Shown here: positions 7,301 to 14,570 of the stretch, one piece after another | Layout of the letters: each line of letters begins with the position of its first letter | Position numbering within the stretch: the stretch's first letter is position 1 | Assembly: GCA_947471035.1 (NCBI GenBank) | Contig: CANIWJ010000036.1 | Span: 1-32,858, forward strand | Reading direction: 5' to 3' | Origin: Verrucomicrobiota bacterium | GTDB lineage: Bacteria > Verrucomicrobiota > Verrucomicrobiia > Opitutales > Opitutaceae | Length of the DNA stretch: 32,858 bases | Made by a program: the position numbers and the translations under genes | The notes under the pieces: generated by a model | Database searches by the model: none | What the model saw: only the letters and a program-made list of their open reading frames with translations | Told to the model about the DNA's origin: nothing

Positions 7301-10274
7301 AGGCACGCCCGAAGACGTCTCCCGCACCCCCACCGCCACCGCCCCCTACCTCGCCCTCGCGCTATCAAGTAACCTATTGGGTTACTTTGCCGCCGACGCC
7401 GACCAACTCGCCGCCGAGCCCGACCCTTCGACAATCGACAATCGACATTCGTCATTCCGCGCCTCCAGAGCAGCCGTCCTTCGCGTCGAGGGCGCGCGCG
7501 AAAACAACCTAAAAAACCTCTCCCTCTCGATCCCCCACCGCCAGCTCAACGTCGTCACCGGCGTCTCCGGTTCCGGCAAGAGCACCCTCGCCTTCGATAT
7601 CATCTTCGGCGAAGGCCAGCGCCGCTTCATGGACTCCATGAGCGCCTACGCCCGCCAATTCGTGGAACAGATGCCGCGCCCCGCCGTGGACCGACTCACC
7701 GGCATCCCGCCCACCGTCGCCATCGAGCAACGCATCACCCGCGGCTCCCGCAAGAGCACCGTCGCCACCATCACCGAGGTCGCTCAATACCTCCGCCTCC
7801 TCTACGCCCGCCTCGGCATCCAGCATCACCCCGACACCGACCGCCCCGTCCGCCCCCTCAGCCGCCCCCAGCTCGCCCGCCTGCTCGCCGCCGTGGTCGC
7901 CTCCCCCGCCGGCAAAAAAGCGAAACACCTCTACCTCTGCGCCCCCCTCGTGCGCGGCCGCAAAGGACACCATCAACCCATCGCGACCTGGATCGAGGAC
8001 CACGGCTACGAACTCATGCGCGCCGACGGCCGCGTCTTCCCCGTCTCCGCCTTCGCCAAACTCGACCGCTACTCCGAGCACGATGTCGAGGTCGTCGTCG
8101 CCGACCTCAAAGCCTCCGTCGAAAAACCCTCAGCAAAACCCGCATCGAAAAATCACAAAAAACAAATCCCAAACTCCAAAGCTGCCCCCGCCTCCGATCC
8201 CCTCGACGAGGCCCTCCGCCTCGGCAAAGGCGCCTGTTTCCTCCTCACCGAAAAAGGCACCGTGCTCAGTTGGTTTTCCACCACCCGCACCGACGCCGAG
8301 ACCGGCGAGAGTTTTCCCGAACTCGACCCCAAGCACTTTTCGCACAACTCCCCCCGAGGCTGGTGTCCCACTTGCCGGGGCCACGGACGCGTTTTCCCCT
8401 GGATGCTCGTGCCCGACGACGACGCCAAAAACGACGACGATCCCTCCGCCCGCCTCCGCGCCTTCGGCATCGAAACCGAGGCCGACCTCGCCGACGCCGG
8501 TGCCGCCTGCCCCGACTGCCACGGCCAGCGCCTTGCCCGCATTCCCCGCGCCGTGAAACTCCACTTCACCGGCAAACACCCACCCCTCTCCCTCCCCCAA
8601 CTGCTCGCCGCCCCGCCCGCCTCGCTCCTGCGCAGCCTTGACCAGCTCGACCTCGACGAACGTGGCCGCGCCATCGTGCAAGACATCCTGCCCCAGATCC
8701 GCGAACGCCTCAAATTCCTCGACCACGTCGGCCTCGGCTACCTCAGCCTCGACCGCCCCACCGACACCCTCAGCGGCGGCGAAGCCCAGCGCATCCGCCT
8801 CGCCGCCCAGCTCGGCACCAACCTCGCCGGCGTGCTCTACGTGCTGGATGAGCCCTCCATCGGCCTGCACGCCCGCGACAACGACCGCCTCATCGAGACC
8901 CTCCAGGCCCTGCGCGACAAAGGAAACACCCTCCTCGTCGTCGAGCACGACGACGACCTCATGGAGCGCTGCGACCACCTCATCGACCTCGGCCCCGCCG
9001 CCGGCATCCACGGCGGCGAGATCTTGGCCGAGGGCACCCCCGCCGAAGTGAAGCGCATCGAAAAATCCCTCACCGGCCGCTACCTCAGCCACGGCATCAA
9101 ACACCCCTTGCGCGGTTCCTACCGCGAAATCCCAAATCACAAAAAGCCAAAGTCTAAAAAAGAAACAAGTGCCCTACTGACCCTGACCGGCGCGTCCCTG
9201 CGCAACCTCAAAGGCTTCGACGTCCAAATCCCGCTCGGCCGCCTGACGATGGTCTGCGGCCCGAGCGGCGCGGGCAAATCCACCCTCTTCCGCGACCTGC
9301 TCCACCCCGCCGTCGCCCACGCGATCAAAACCAAGACCGCCAAGCTCACCGGCAAAGCCTACTCCAAAGCCACTGCCCACGCTTCCGACTCCGGCCATTC
9401 GTCATCCGAAATTCGTCATTCGTCATTCTTGTTTGAAAACCTGAGCGGCGCTCAGGTTTTCAAACAAATCATCGAGGTGGACCAGTCCCCCATCGGCAAA
9501 ACCCCGCGCTCCACCCCCGCCACCTACCTGGGCATCTTCGACCTCATCCGCACCTTCTTCGCCGGCATTCCCGAGTCTCAAATCCGCGGCTACACCGCCG
9601 GACGCTTTTCCTTCAACACCGCCGGCGGCCGCTGCGAAACCTGCTCCGGCGGCGGGCGCGTGAAACTCGAAATGGCCTTCATGCCCGACACCTACCTGCC
9701 GTGCGATGACTGCCGGGGCACCCGCTACGCGCCCGAGTTATCCGACCTCCGCTGGAAGGGCAAAAACATCGCCGACGTGCTCGCACTCACCTTCGATGAA
9801 GCCGTCGCCTACTTTGATTTTCACAGCCAACTAAGCCAAGTCTGCCAACTCATGTGCGACTGCGGCCTGGGTTACCTAACCCTCGGTCAATCGTCTCCCA
9901 CGCTCTCTGGCGGTGAAGCCCAGCGCCTCAAACTCGTGACCGAGCTCACCCACGGCCTCGCCAGCTACCGCGAACGCAGCCGCAACATCGGTTTTCAAAA
10001 CCTCTACATCCTCGAAGAGCCCACCATCGGCCTCCACCTGAGCGACTGCGAAAAACTCATCGGCGTGCTCCACGCCCTCGTCGATCAAGGCCATACCGTG
10101 ATCGTGATCGAGCACCACCTCGACCTCCTCGCCGAAGCCGACTGGATATTGGAACTCGGCCCGGTCGGCGGCCCCGACGGCGGCGAACTCCTCTACCAAG
10201 GACCCCTCGCCGGTCTCCTGAAACTAAAAAACTCCCCCACCGCCCCCTACCTCCGCACCAAACTCAAACTTTGA
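4308..10274 (+). CDS. uvrA: Giant tandem excinuclease ABC subunit A (double UvrA, four ABC modules)
   Basis: UvrA is the damage-sensing ATPase of nucleotide excision repair and loads UvrB. At 1988 residues this is about twice the usual 940, with two complete UvrA units fused. Walker A motifs lie at residues 53, 686, 1085 and 1651; LSGGE signatures at 523, 875, 1488 and 1866; Walker B acidic pairs at 549, 937, 1514 and 1903. Paired CxxC zinc modules occur in both units (for example CPRC 317-320 and CPDC 438-441), with the DQSPIG(K/R)TPRS-type stretch of the second half of UvrA in both units. Two motifs deviate: the first signature reads LSGGETMRV, and the fourth Walker B is LEEPT instead of LDEPT. 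Doubled UvrA is known from Chlamydia (about 1786 residues). The extra length here includes repeat-derived linkers, listed separately. The start is GTG with no Shine-Dalgarno sequence, and codons are strongly C-ending. Confidence 0.95.
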   Translation: MVRKASSPAAPLRNAPPAAAPAPECIRLRGVRQNNLKGWDLDLPLGRYIVVTGPSGAGKSSLVFDTLHAEGQRRYVETFSAYTRQFLDLLDKPKVDSIENIRPSIAIEQTNTVKTSRSTVGTMTELADYFKVWFSHVATCFDPATGQPVQDDTPATIWAQASATHPGQTLVIAFKISRPANLTWSEILTSLKGQSYVRALLPAPNSSPSAHRIDDLLTDPSPLAAADHLFVAQDRITLNPDARQRFLEAAEQALHFGQGQLHLFAPDDSAHSAFGISHSSFRAVGAFSRGLHSPASGRTFRPASPALFSFNSPLGACPRCRGFGRVIENDLNLAIPDRSLSIANGAIKAWQGETYGESQKDLIRFAKKISLPVNVPFADLSPAHQKLVLEGEPDYGQPGREWPHAWYGLKGFFQWLEKNTYKTHVRVFLSRYRSYNECPDCHGARLAPDSLCWKWQGKTLPDLYQLPVSELTALIEDWSLDTGPSGDSARSAHLAFDSIRTRLRYLTQVGLGYLTLDRTSKTLSGGETMRVGLTACLGTSLVDTLFVLDEPSVGLHPRDIDRLIGIIRTLVNAGNTVVVVEHDEAMIRAADHVVEIGPVPGTKGGHLVFQGDLPSLLRHPASLTGAYLSGRQTIPTPSTRRPIRHWSLDIGHSGPSPWLTFTNIQKHNIRGIDLRLPLHRFVALSGVSGSGKSTLLDKVIHQGLLAKRRQLTEDVAHIDSITGDDAFTEIVLVDQSPLSRTPRSNPALYTEAWELIRELYADTPAAEAAGFSASSFSFNAGDGRCDHCQGLGYERVEMQFLSDVFVPCPVCEGRRFKPEILAITHLDKSVADLLNTSVSDALEHFAAHPAIRARLAVLDEVGLGYLTLGQPLNTLSGGEAQRLKLVKYLTGYTTGETPTAKIQIPKNAHATRPFDIGHPSLVIGHSAPGGGALLLLDEPTTGLHRHDVARLLRVLQALVDRGHSLIVIEHNLDVLKSADWIIEIGPDAGSGGGRIVAEGTPEDVSRTPTATAPYLALALSSNLLGYFAADADQLAAEPDPSTIDNRHSSFRASRAAVLRVEGARENNLKNLSLSIPHRQLNVVTGVSGSGKSTLAFDIIFGEGQRRFMDSMSAYARQFVEQMPRPAVDRLTGIPPTVAIEQRITRGSRKSTVATITEVAQYLRLLYARLGIQHHPDTDRPVRPLSRPQLARLLAAVVASPAGKKAKHLYLCAPLVRGRKGHHQPIATWIEDHGYELMRADGRVFPVSAFAKLDRYSEHDVEVVVADLKASVEKPSAKPASKNHKKQIPNSKAAPASDPLDEALRLGKGACFLLTEKGTVLSWFSTTRTDAETGESFPELDPKHFSHNSPRGWCPTCRGHGRVFPWMLVPDDDAKNDDDPSARLRAFGIETEADLADAGAACPDCHGQRLARIPRAVKLHFTGKHPPLSLPQLLAAPPASLLRSLDQLDLDERGRAIVQDILPQIRERLKFLDHVGLGYLSLDRPTDTLSGGEAQRIRLAAQLGTNLAGVLYVLDEPSIGLHARDNDRLIETLQALRDKGNTLLVVEHDDDLMERCDHLIDLGPAAGIHGGEILAEGTPAEVKRIEKSLTGRYLSHGIKHPLRGSYREIPNHKKPKSKKETSALLTLTGASLRNLKGFDVQIPLGRLTMVCGPSGAGKSTLFRDLLHPAVAHAIKTKTAKLTGKAYSKATAHASDSGHSSSEIRHSSFLFENLSGAQVFKQIIEVDQSPIGKTPRSTPATYLGIFDLIRTFFAGIPESQIRGYTAGRFSFNTAGGRCETCSGGGRVKLEMAFMPDTYLPCDDCRGTRYAPELSDLRWKGKNIADVLALTFDEAVAYFDFHSQLSQVCQLMCDCGLGYLTLGQSSPTLSGGEAQRLKLVTELTHGLASYRERSRNIGFQNLYILEEPTIGLHLSDCEKLIGVLHALVDQGHTVIVIEHHLDLLAEADWILELGPVGGPDGGELLYQGPLAGLLKLKNSPTAPYLRTKLKL
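5118..5152 (+). repeat. CATT-type heptamer array A inside uvrA
   Basis: Five head-to-tail 7-bp units: CATTCTG, CATTTGG, CATTAGT, CATTCGT, CATTCCG. It encodes residues about 271-282 (HSAFGISHSSFR), in a poorly conserved linker just before the FSFNSP-GACPRC zinc region of the first UvrA unit. Confidence 0.85.
5737..5764 (+). repeat. Degenerate heptamer array B inside uvrA
   Basis: Four degenerate 7-bp units: ATTGGTC, CTTGGAC, ACTGGAC, CTTCAGG. It encodes WSLDTGPSG (residues about 477-486), which resembles WSLDIGHSG encoded at array C. It lies in a linker before the VGLGYLTL region of the first ATPase module. Confidence 0.55.
6233..6267 (+). repeat. CATT-type heptamer array C inside uvrA
   Basis: Five 7-bp units: CATTCGT, CATTGGT, CATTGGA, CATTGGT, CATTCCG. 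It encodes residues about 642-654 (IRHWSLDIGHSG) in the linker between the two ATPase halves of the first UvrA unit. The reading phase differs from array A, so the peptide differs although the DNA is alike. Confidence 0.87.
7006..7027 (+). repeat. A-rich heptamer array (second family) inside uvrA
   Basis: Three units of the form CCAAANN (CCAAAAT, CCAAATC, one extra C, CCAAAAA). It lies 24 bases upstream of array D, in the same insertion between the second LSGGE signature and Walker B of uvrA. Confidence 0.5.
7052..7086 (+). repeat. CATT-type heptamer array D inside uvrA
   Basis: Five 7-bp units: CATTGGT, CATCCGT, CATTGGT, CATTGGT, CATTCCG, with a degenerate CTTTCGA just before. It encodes residues about 915-927 (DIGHPSLVIGHS). 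It sits between the signature motif (875) and Walker B (937), where ordinary UvrA proteins have a much shorter connection. Confidence 0.87.
7367..7393 (+). repeat. Palindromic repeat, copy 1 (inside uvrA)
   Basis: The inverted repeat AAGTAACC-TATTG-GGTTACTT (7367-7387) has 8-bp arms. The 27-base stretch 7367-7393 matches 14526-14552 with only two differences. Here it is translated, in frame, as SSNLLGYFAA, between the two UvrA units. Confidence 0.75.
7425..7459 (+). repeat. CATT-type heptamer array E inside uvrA
   Basis: Five units: CCTTCGA, CAATCGA, CAATCGA, CATTCGT, CATTCCG. It encodes PSTIDNRHSSFR (residues about 1040-1051) exactly at the joint between the first and second UvrA units, 32 bases after palindrome copy 1. 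Confidence 0.8.
8148..8182 (+). repeat. A-rich heptamer array G (second family) inside uvrA
   Basis: Five units: AAAAATC, ACAAAAA, ACAAATC, CCAAACT, CCAAAGC, again 35 bp. It encodes the Lys/Asn/Ser-rich linker KNHKKQIPNSK (about residues 1281-1292) in the second UvrA unit, after the VEVVVADL segment. Confidence 0.65.
9125..9160 (+). repeat. A-rich heptamer array H (second family) inside uvrA
   Basis: Units CGAAATC, CCAAATC, ACAAAAA, (G), CCAAAGT, CTAAAAA, 36 bp including one extra base. It encodes EIPNHKKPKSKK in the linker between the two ATPase halves of the second UvrA unit. Confidence 0.6.
9396..9430 (+). repeat. CATT-type heptamer array F inside uvrA
   Basis: Five units: CATTCGT, CATCCGA, AATTCGT, CATTCGT, CATTCTT. 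It encodes HSSSEIRHSSFL (residues about 1697-1708), between the fourth Walker A and the VDQSPIGKTPRS stretch. It runs directly into the perfect hairpin at 9429. Confidence 0.83.
9429..9467 (+). repeat. Perfect 18-bp-arm hairpin inside uvrA
   Basis: Left arm TTGTTTGAAAACCTGAGC (9429-9446), loop GGC, right arm its exact reverse complement (9450-9467). It is translated as LFENLSGAQVFKQ. A terminator-like role is unlikely in mid-gene; it looks like an inserted palindromic element. Confidence 0.85.
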
Positions 10275-10322
10275 TGCCTAATCCCGCCCGCACGTTTCCT
10301 CGCCCTTGCGACGAAACGCGTC

Positions 10323-10350
10323 TTGCCGCCAAGGCTACCGCGAAAATAGT
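10323..10350 (+). promoter_or_regulatory. Candidate sigma-70-type promoter for tRNA-Arg
   Basis: TTGCCG (10323-10328) and AATAGT (10345-10350) are separated by 16 bases, each matching four of six consensus positions. The start would fall about 15 bases before the tRNA. This is a weak, position-supported guess. Confidence 0.35.
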
Positions 10351-10371
10351 TATCTCCAGTCAGCGAATCAT

Positions 10372-10448
10372 GTGCTCGTAGCTCAGCTGGATAGAGCATC
10401 CGCCTTCTAAGCGGACGGTCGTGGGTTCGAATCCCGCCGGGCACACCA
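10372..10448 (+). tRNA. tRNA-Arg (anticodon TCT), CCA encoded
   Basis: The sequence folds as a complete cloverleaf. The acceptor stem GTGCTCG pairs with CGGGCAC (one G-U), the D arm is GCTC...GAGC, the anticodon stem TCCGC/GCGGA carries loop CTTCTAA, and the T arm is GTGGG-TTCGAAT-CCCGC. The anticodon TCT (10406-10408) reads AGA/AGG arginine codons, which are rare in this GC-rich, CGC-using sequence. The discriminator A is at 10445 and the 3' CCA (10446-10448) is encoded. It stands alone between uvrA and the OsmC-like gene. Confidence 0.97.
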
Positions 10449-10486
10449 CGCTTGCAGTGCTTATCCGGATTTAACCTAAATCGCGC

Positions 10487-10897
10487 ATGGTCAAAATCAC
10501 TGGCACCTACGATGGCAGCCTGCGCTGCACCGCCAAACACGAGCCCTCGGGCACCTCGCTCGCCACCGACGCCCCCCGCGACAACCAAGGGTTGGGCGAA
10601 TCCTTCTCCCCCACCGACCTCGTCGCCACCGCCTACGTCACCTGCATCGCCACCACCATGGCGTTGATGGCCCGTAAACACGGGCAGGAACTCGGCCCTC
10701 TGCGCTACGAAGTGACCAAGGAGATGACCGCCACTCCGCCGCGTTCCATCGCCCGGCTCGCGGCCACCATCTGGCTGCCCGCCTCCGCACGCAGCGTGCC
10801 CGCCGGCGAGCTGGAACGCGCCGCCCGCGGCTGCCCCGTGCACCGCTCCCTCGCCCCCGAAGTCCAGAAAGACATCGTGTTTGTCTGGGCCGACTGA
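10487..10897 (+). CDS. OsmC/Ohr-family peroxiredoxin-like protein
   Basis: OsmC-family proteins are small cytoplasmic thiol peroxidases that reduce organic hydroperoxides using two cysteines. The 136-residue product has both in the expected contexts: Cys53 in YVTCIATTMALMARKHG, on the central helix, and Cys116 in ARGCPVHRSL. It also has the usual GESFSPTDLVA segment and ends in a beta strand (DIVFVW). The pattern fits the YhfA-like OsmC subgroup more than Ohr. It starts 38 bases after the tRNA and is followed by argH. No OhrR-type regulator is nearby. The preferred substrate cannot be read from sequence. Confidence 0.9.
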   Translation: MVKITGTYDGSLRCTAKHEPSGTSLATDAPRDNQGLGESFSPTDLVATAYVTCIATTMALMARKHGQELGPLRYEVTKEMTATPPRSIARLAATIWLPASARSVPAGELERAARGCPVHRSLAPEVQKDIVFVWAD

Positions 10898-10994
10898 GCG
10901 CGAAGTTTTTACCTGCCGCGTTCCAGTCGCGGCCACATTCGCGTTGCCCAAGCTGTAGCCGCACCGTGTGCTGGCCCCTTCATTTTTAAAACAC

Positions 10995-12398
<1,404 letters not shown>

Positions 12399-12567
12399 TT
12401 CCGGCGACTGCCGCCCCGTTGACCACAGCCAGGGGAACGGGCAAATGCATGCAAGGAATGTGCGAACGCGGCGCAAATCCTAAGGCCTGCGCCAAGCTTC
12501 AGCCTTCCCTCTTGCCTCACAACCCTGCCCGGCGTTTTGCTCCCTTTTTCCTTTTTCTCTTTTGCCC

Positions 12568-14343
12568 ATGAAACCGTCCCCCTCGACCACCTCGTTTCCT
12601 CAGCCCGAAATCGGCCGCGCCATGAACGGTGCTGATGTCGTCGTCGAGTGTCTCTCGCGTGAGAATGTGGACGTGATCTTCGCCTACCCCGGCGGTGCTT
12701 CTCAAGAACTCCACCAGGCCCTGGCCCGCAGTGACAAAGTTCGCGTCATCCTGCCCCGCCACGAACAAGGAGGTGTCTTCGCCGCCGAAGGCTACGCCCG
12801 CGCCACCGGTAAAGTCGGCGTATGCATGGCGACCTCCGGCCCAGGTGCCACCAATCTCGTCTCCGGTATCGCCGACGCCTTCATGGACTCGACCCCCATG
12901 GTGTGCATCACCGGGCAGGTTTTCTCCAAATTCATCGGCAAATCCGCGTTTCAGGAAACGGATTTCTTCGGCATGACCCTGCCCATCGTGAAGCACAGCT
13001 ATCTGGTGCTGAACGCCGCCGACCTGCCCCGTATTTTCAAAGAAGCTTTTTACCTCGCCCGTTCCGGTCGGCCCGGCCCCGTCATCATCGACATACCCAA
13101 AGACGTTCAGCAGGCCAGACTCACTCCCGTTTTCCCGGCCACGATCGAGTTTGCCAACAAATCCCTGACTGAGTTCCCCCTCGCGAGCGACGACCAGCTC
13201 AAGCAGGTCCTCGACCTCGTCGCCAAGGCCCAGCGCCCCATCCTCTACACCGGCGGCGGCCTCGTCTCCGCCGAGGCGTCCGCCGACCTGCGCCTCTTTG
13301 CCGAGAAAACCCGCATCCCGGTCGCCACCACCCTTATGGGGCTCGGTGCGTTCCCGGAGGACCATCCGCTTTCCCTGCGCTGGTTTGGCATGCACGGCTC
13401 GGCCTTTGGCAACTGGGCCGTCGATCAATGCGATCTGCTCCTCTGCCTCGGCGCGCGTTTCGATGACCGCATCACAGGCGATGCCAGCAAATTCGCGGGC
13501 GGGGCGACTATCGTCCACATCGACATCGACGCCTCCGAGCATAACAAAAACAAGCGGGTTCAGTATGCCATCGAGAGCGACATCAAGCACGCCCTCAAAC
13601 GCCTCAACGAACTCATCGCCGCCCTTAAGTTCACCCCGCCCGACACCAAGCCCTGGCACACCCAGTGCTCCGCTTGGAAACGCGACTATCCCTTCAGCTA
13701 CGAGGATAGCCGCCACATCGTGCCGCAGGAAGCGGTCGAGGTGCTGCACGAGCTTACCAAGGGCGACGCCATCATCACCACCGGGGTGGGCCAGCATCAG
13801 ATGTGGGCCGCCCAGTTTTATCCCTTTAAAGAACCCCGCCGTTACATTAGCTCGCTCGGCCTTGGCGCGATGGGCTACGGCTACCCCGCCGCCATGGGTG
13901 CGAAAGTCGCTTGTCCCGACAAGCAGGTGATCGACATCGACGGCGACGGCTCCTTCCTCATGAACGTGCAGGAGCTGGCCACCTGCCACATCGAGAAAAT
14001 CGCCGCCAAGGCCATGATCTTGAACAACCAGCACCTCGGCATGGTCGTGCAATGGGAAGACCGCTTCTACAACAGCGTGCGCGGCAACACTATCCTCGGC
14101 GACAAGAACAACGTCGGCTCGCCCGATAATCTGGCCGCCATCTACCCCGACTACGTGACCATCGCCAAAGGCTTCGGCGTCAAAGCCCGCCGTGTTTCCA
14201 AACGCGCCGAACTGCGCGAAGCGATTCAGGAGATGCTCGATCACGACGGCCCCTACCTGCTCGACGTCATCGTACCCTACACCGAACACGTGCTCCCCAT
14301 GATCCCCGCCGGCAAAACGGTGAAGGAAATGATCCTCAAGTAA
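12568..14343 (+). CDS. ilvB: Acetolactate synthase, large (catalytic) subunit
   Basis: This ThDP- and FAD-dependent enzyme makes acetolactate or acetohydroxybutyrate, the first common step of valine, leucine and isoleucine synthesis. The 591 residues show the three-domain ThDP fold. The N-terminal domain has [10 protein letters not shown], catalytic Glu66 in RHEQGG, and SGPGATN. The middle domain has FDDRITGD. The C-terminal domain has GDG (459-461) with [11 protein letters not shown] for ThDP/Mg binding. Anabolic features, notably the FAD-type middle domain and PMVCITGQV, favour IlvB/IlvI over pyruvate oxidase. An alternative TTG start lies two codons upstream. No ilvN regulatory subunit or ilvC follows. 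A pyrimidine-rich leader replaces a Shine-Dalgarno sequence. Confidence 0.95.
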   Translation: MKPSPSTTSFPQPEIGRAMNGADVVVECLSRENVDVIFAYPGGASQELHQALARSDKVRVILPRHEQGGVFAAEGYARATGKVGVCMATSGPGATNLVSGIADAFMDSTPMVCITGQVFSKFIGKSAFQETDFFGMTLPIVKHSYLVLNAADLPRIFKEAFYLARSGRPGPVIIDIPKDVQQARLTPVFPATIEFANKSLTEFPLASDDQLKQVLDLVAKAQRPILYTGGGLVSAEASADLRLFAEKTRIPVATTLMGLGAFPEDHPLSLRWFGMHGSAFGNWAVDQCDLLLCLGARFDDRITGDASKFAGGATIVHIDIDASEHNKNKRVQYAIESDIKHALKRLNELIAALKFTPPDTKPWHTQCSAWKRDYPFSYEDSRHIVPQEAVEVLHELTKGDAIITTGVGQHQMWAAQFYPFKEPRRYISSLGLGAMGYGYPAAMGAKVACPDKQVIDIDGDGSFLMNVQELATCHIEKIAAKAMILNNQHLGMVVQWEDRFYNSVRGNTILGDKNNVGSPDNLAAIYPDYVTIAKGFGVKARRVSKRAELREAIQEMLDHDGPYLLDVIVPYTEHVLPMIPAGKTVKEMILK

Positions 14344-14369
14344 TTCTAATTCGCCTACAAGGTTAGCTG

Positions 14370-14457
14370 AATTGGCCGAGACGGCCAACCCTACATCTAC
14401 TGCACATATTACCATACGTAGGGTGCTTTGTGTAGCGTTGGCCGTCCCCGGCCAATT
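14370..14457. repeat. Imperfect inverted repeat with ~26-bp arms downstream of ilvB
   Basis: Left arm 14370-14395 (ATTGGCCGAGACGGCCAAC then CCTACA) pairs with right arm 14431-14457 (TGTAGC then GTTGGCCGTCCCCGGCCAAT) with only a few mismatches. The arms flank a 35-base AT-richer loop. Each arm is itself partly palindromic (GGCCG..CGGCC). It looks like a REP- or MITE-type palindromic element, and may also end the ilvB transcript. No T-run is present. Confidence 0.75.
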
Positions 14458-14522
14458 ACTGCTTTCGGCCCATCTAGACCGAGAATTGGATTATGCTCGC
14501 GAGACCCTCGCCCGCCTCCAAC

Positions 14523-14552
14523 ACAAAGTAACCTAATGGGTTACTTTGTCGC
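14523..14552. repeat. Palindromic repeat, copy 2 (intergenic)
   Basis: An 11-bp perfect inverted repeat, ACAAAGTAACC (14523-14533) and GGTTACTTTGT (14539-14549), with loop TAATG. The core 14526-14552 matches 7367-7393 in uvrA with two differences. It lies 19 bases beyond the 3' end of the inositol-monophosphatase-like gene. Confidence 0.78.
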
Positions 14553-14570
14553 GTGACCTGCCACCGCCGT

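Noticed and set aside
5118-9430. Heptamer arrays considered as CRISPR repeats
   Set aside because: Units are 7 bp and contiguous, with no spacers of constant length and no cas genes; they are in-frame coding sequence.
12517-14415. A 632-codon open frame on the minus strand across ilvB
   Set aside because: It is the mirror of the GC-rich ilvB gene, is full of Gly/Ala/Val/Asp shadow residues, and resembles no protein family.
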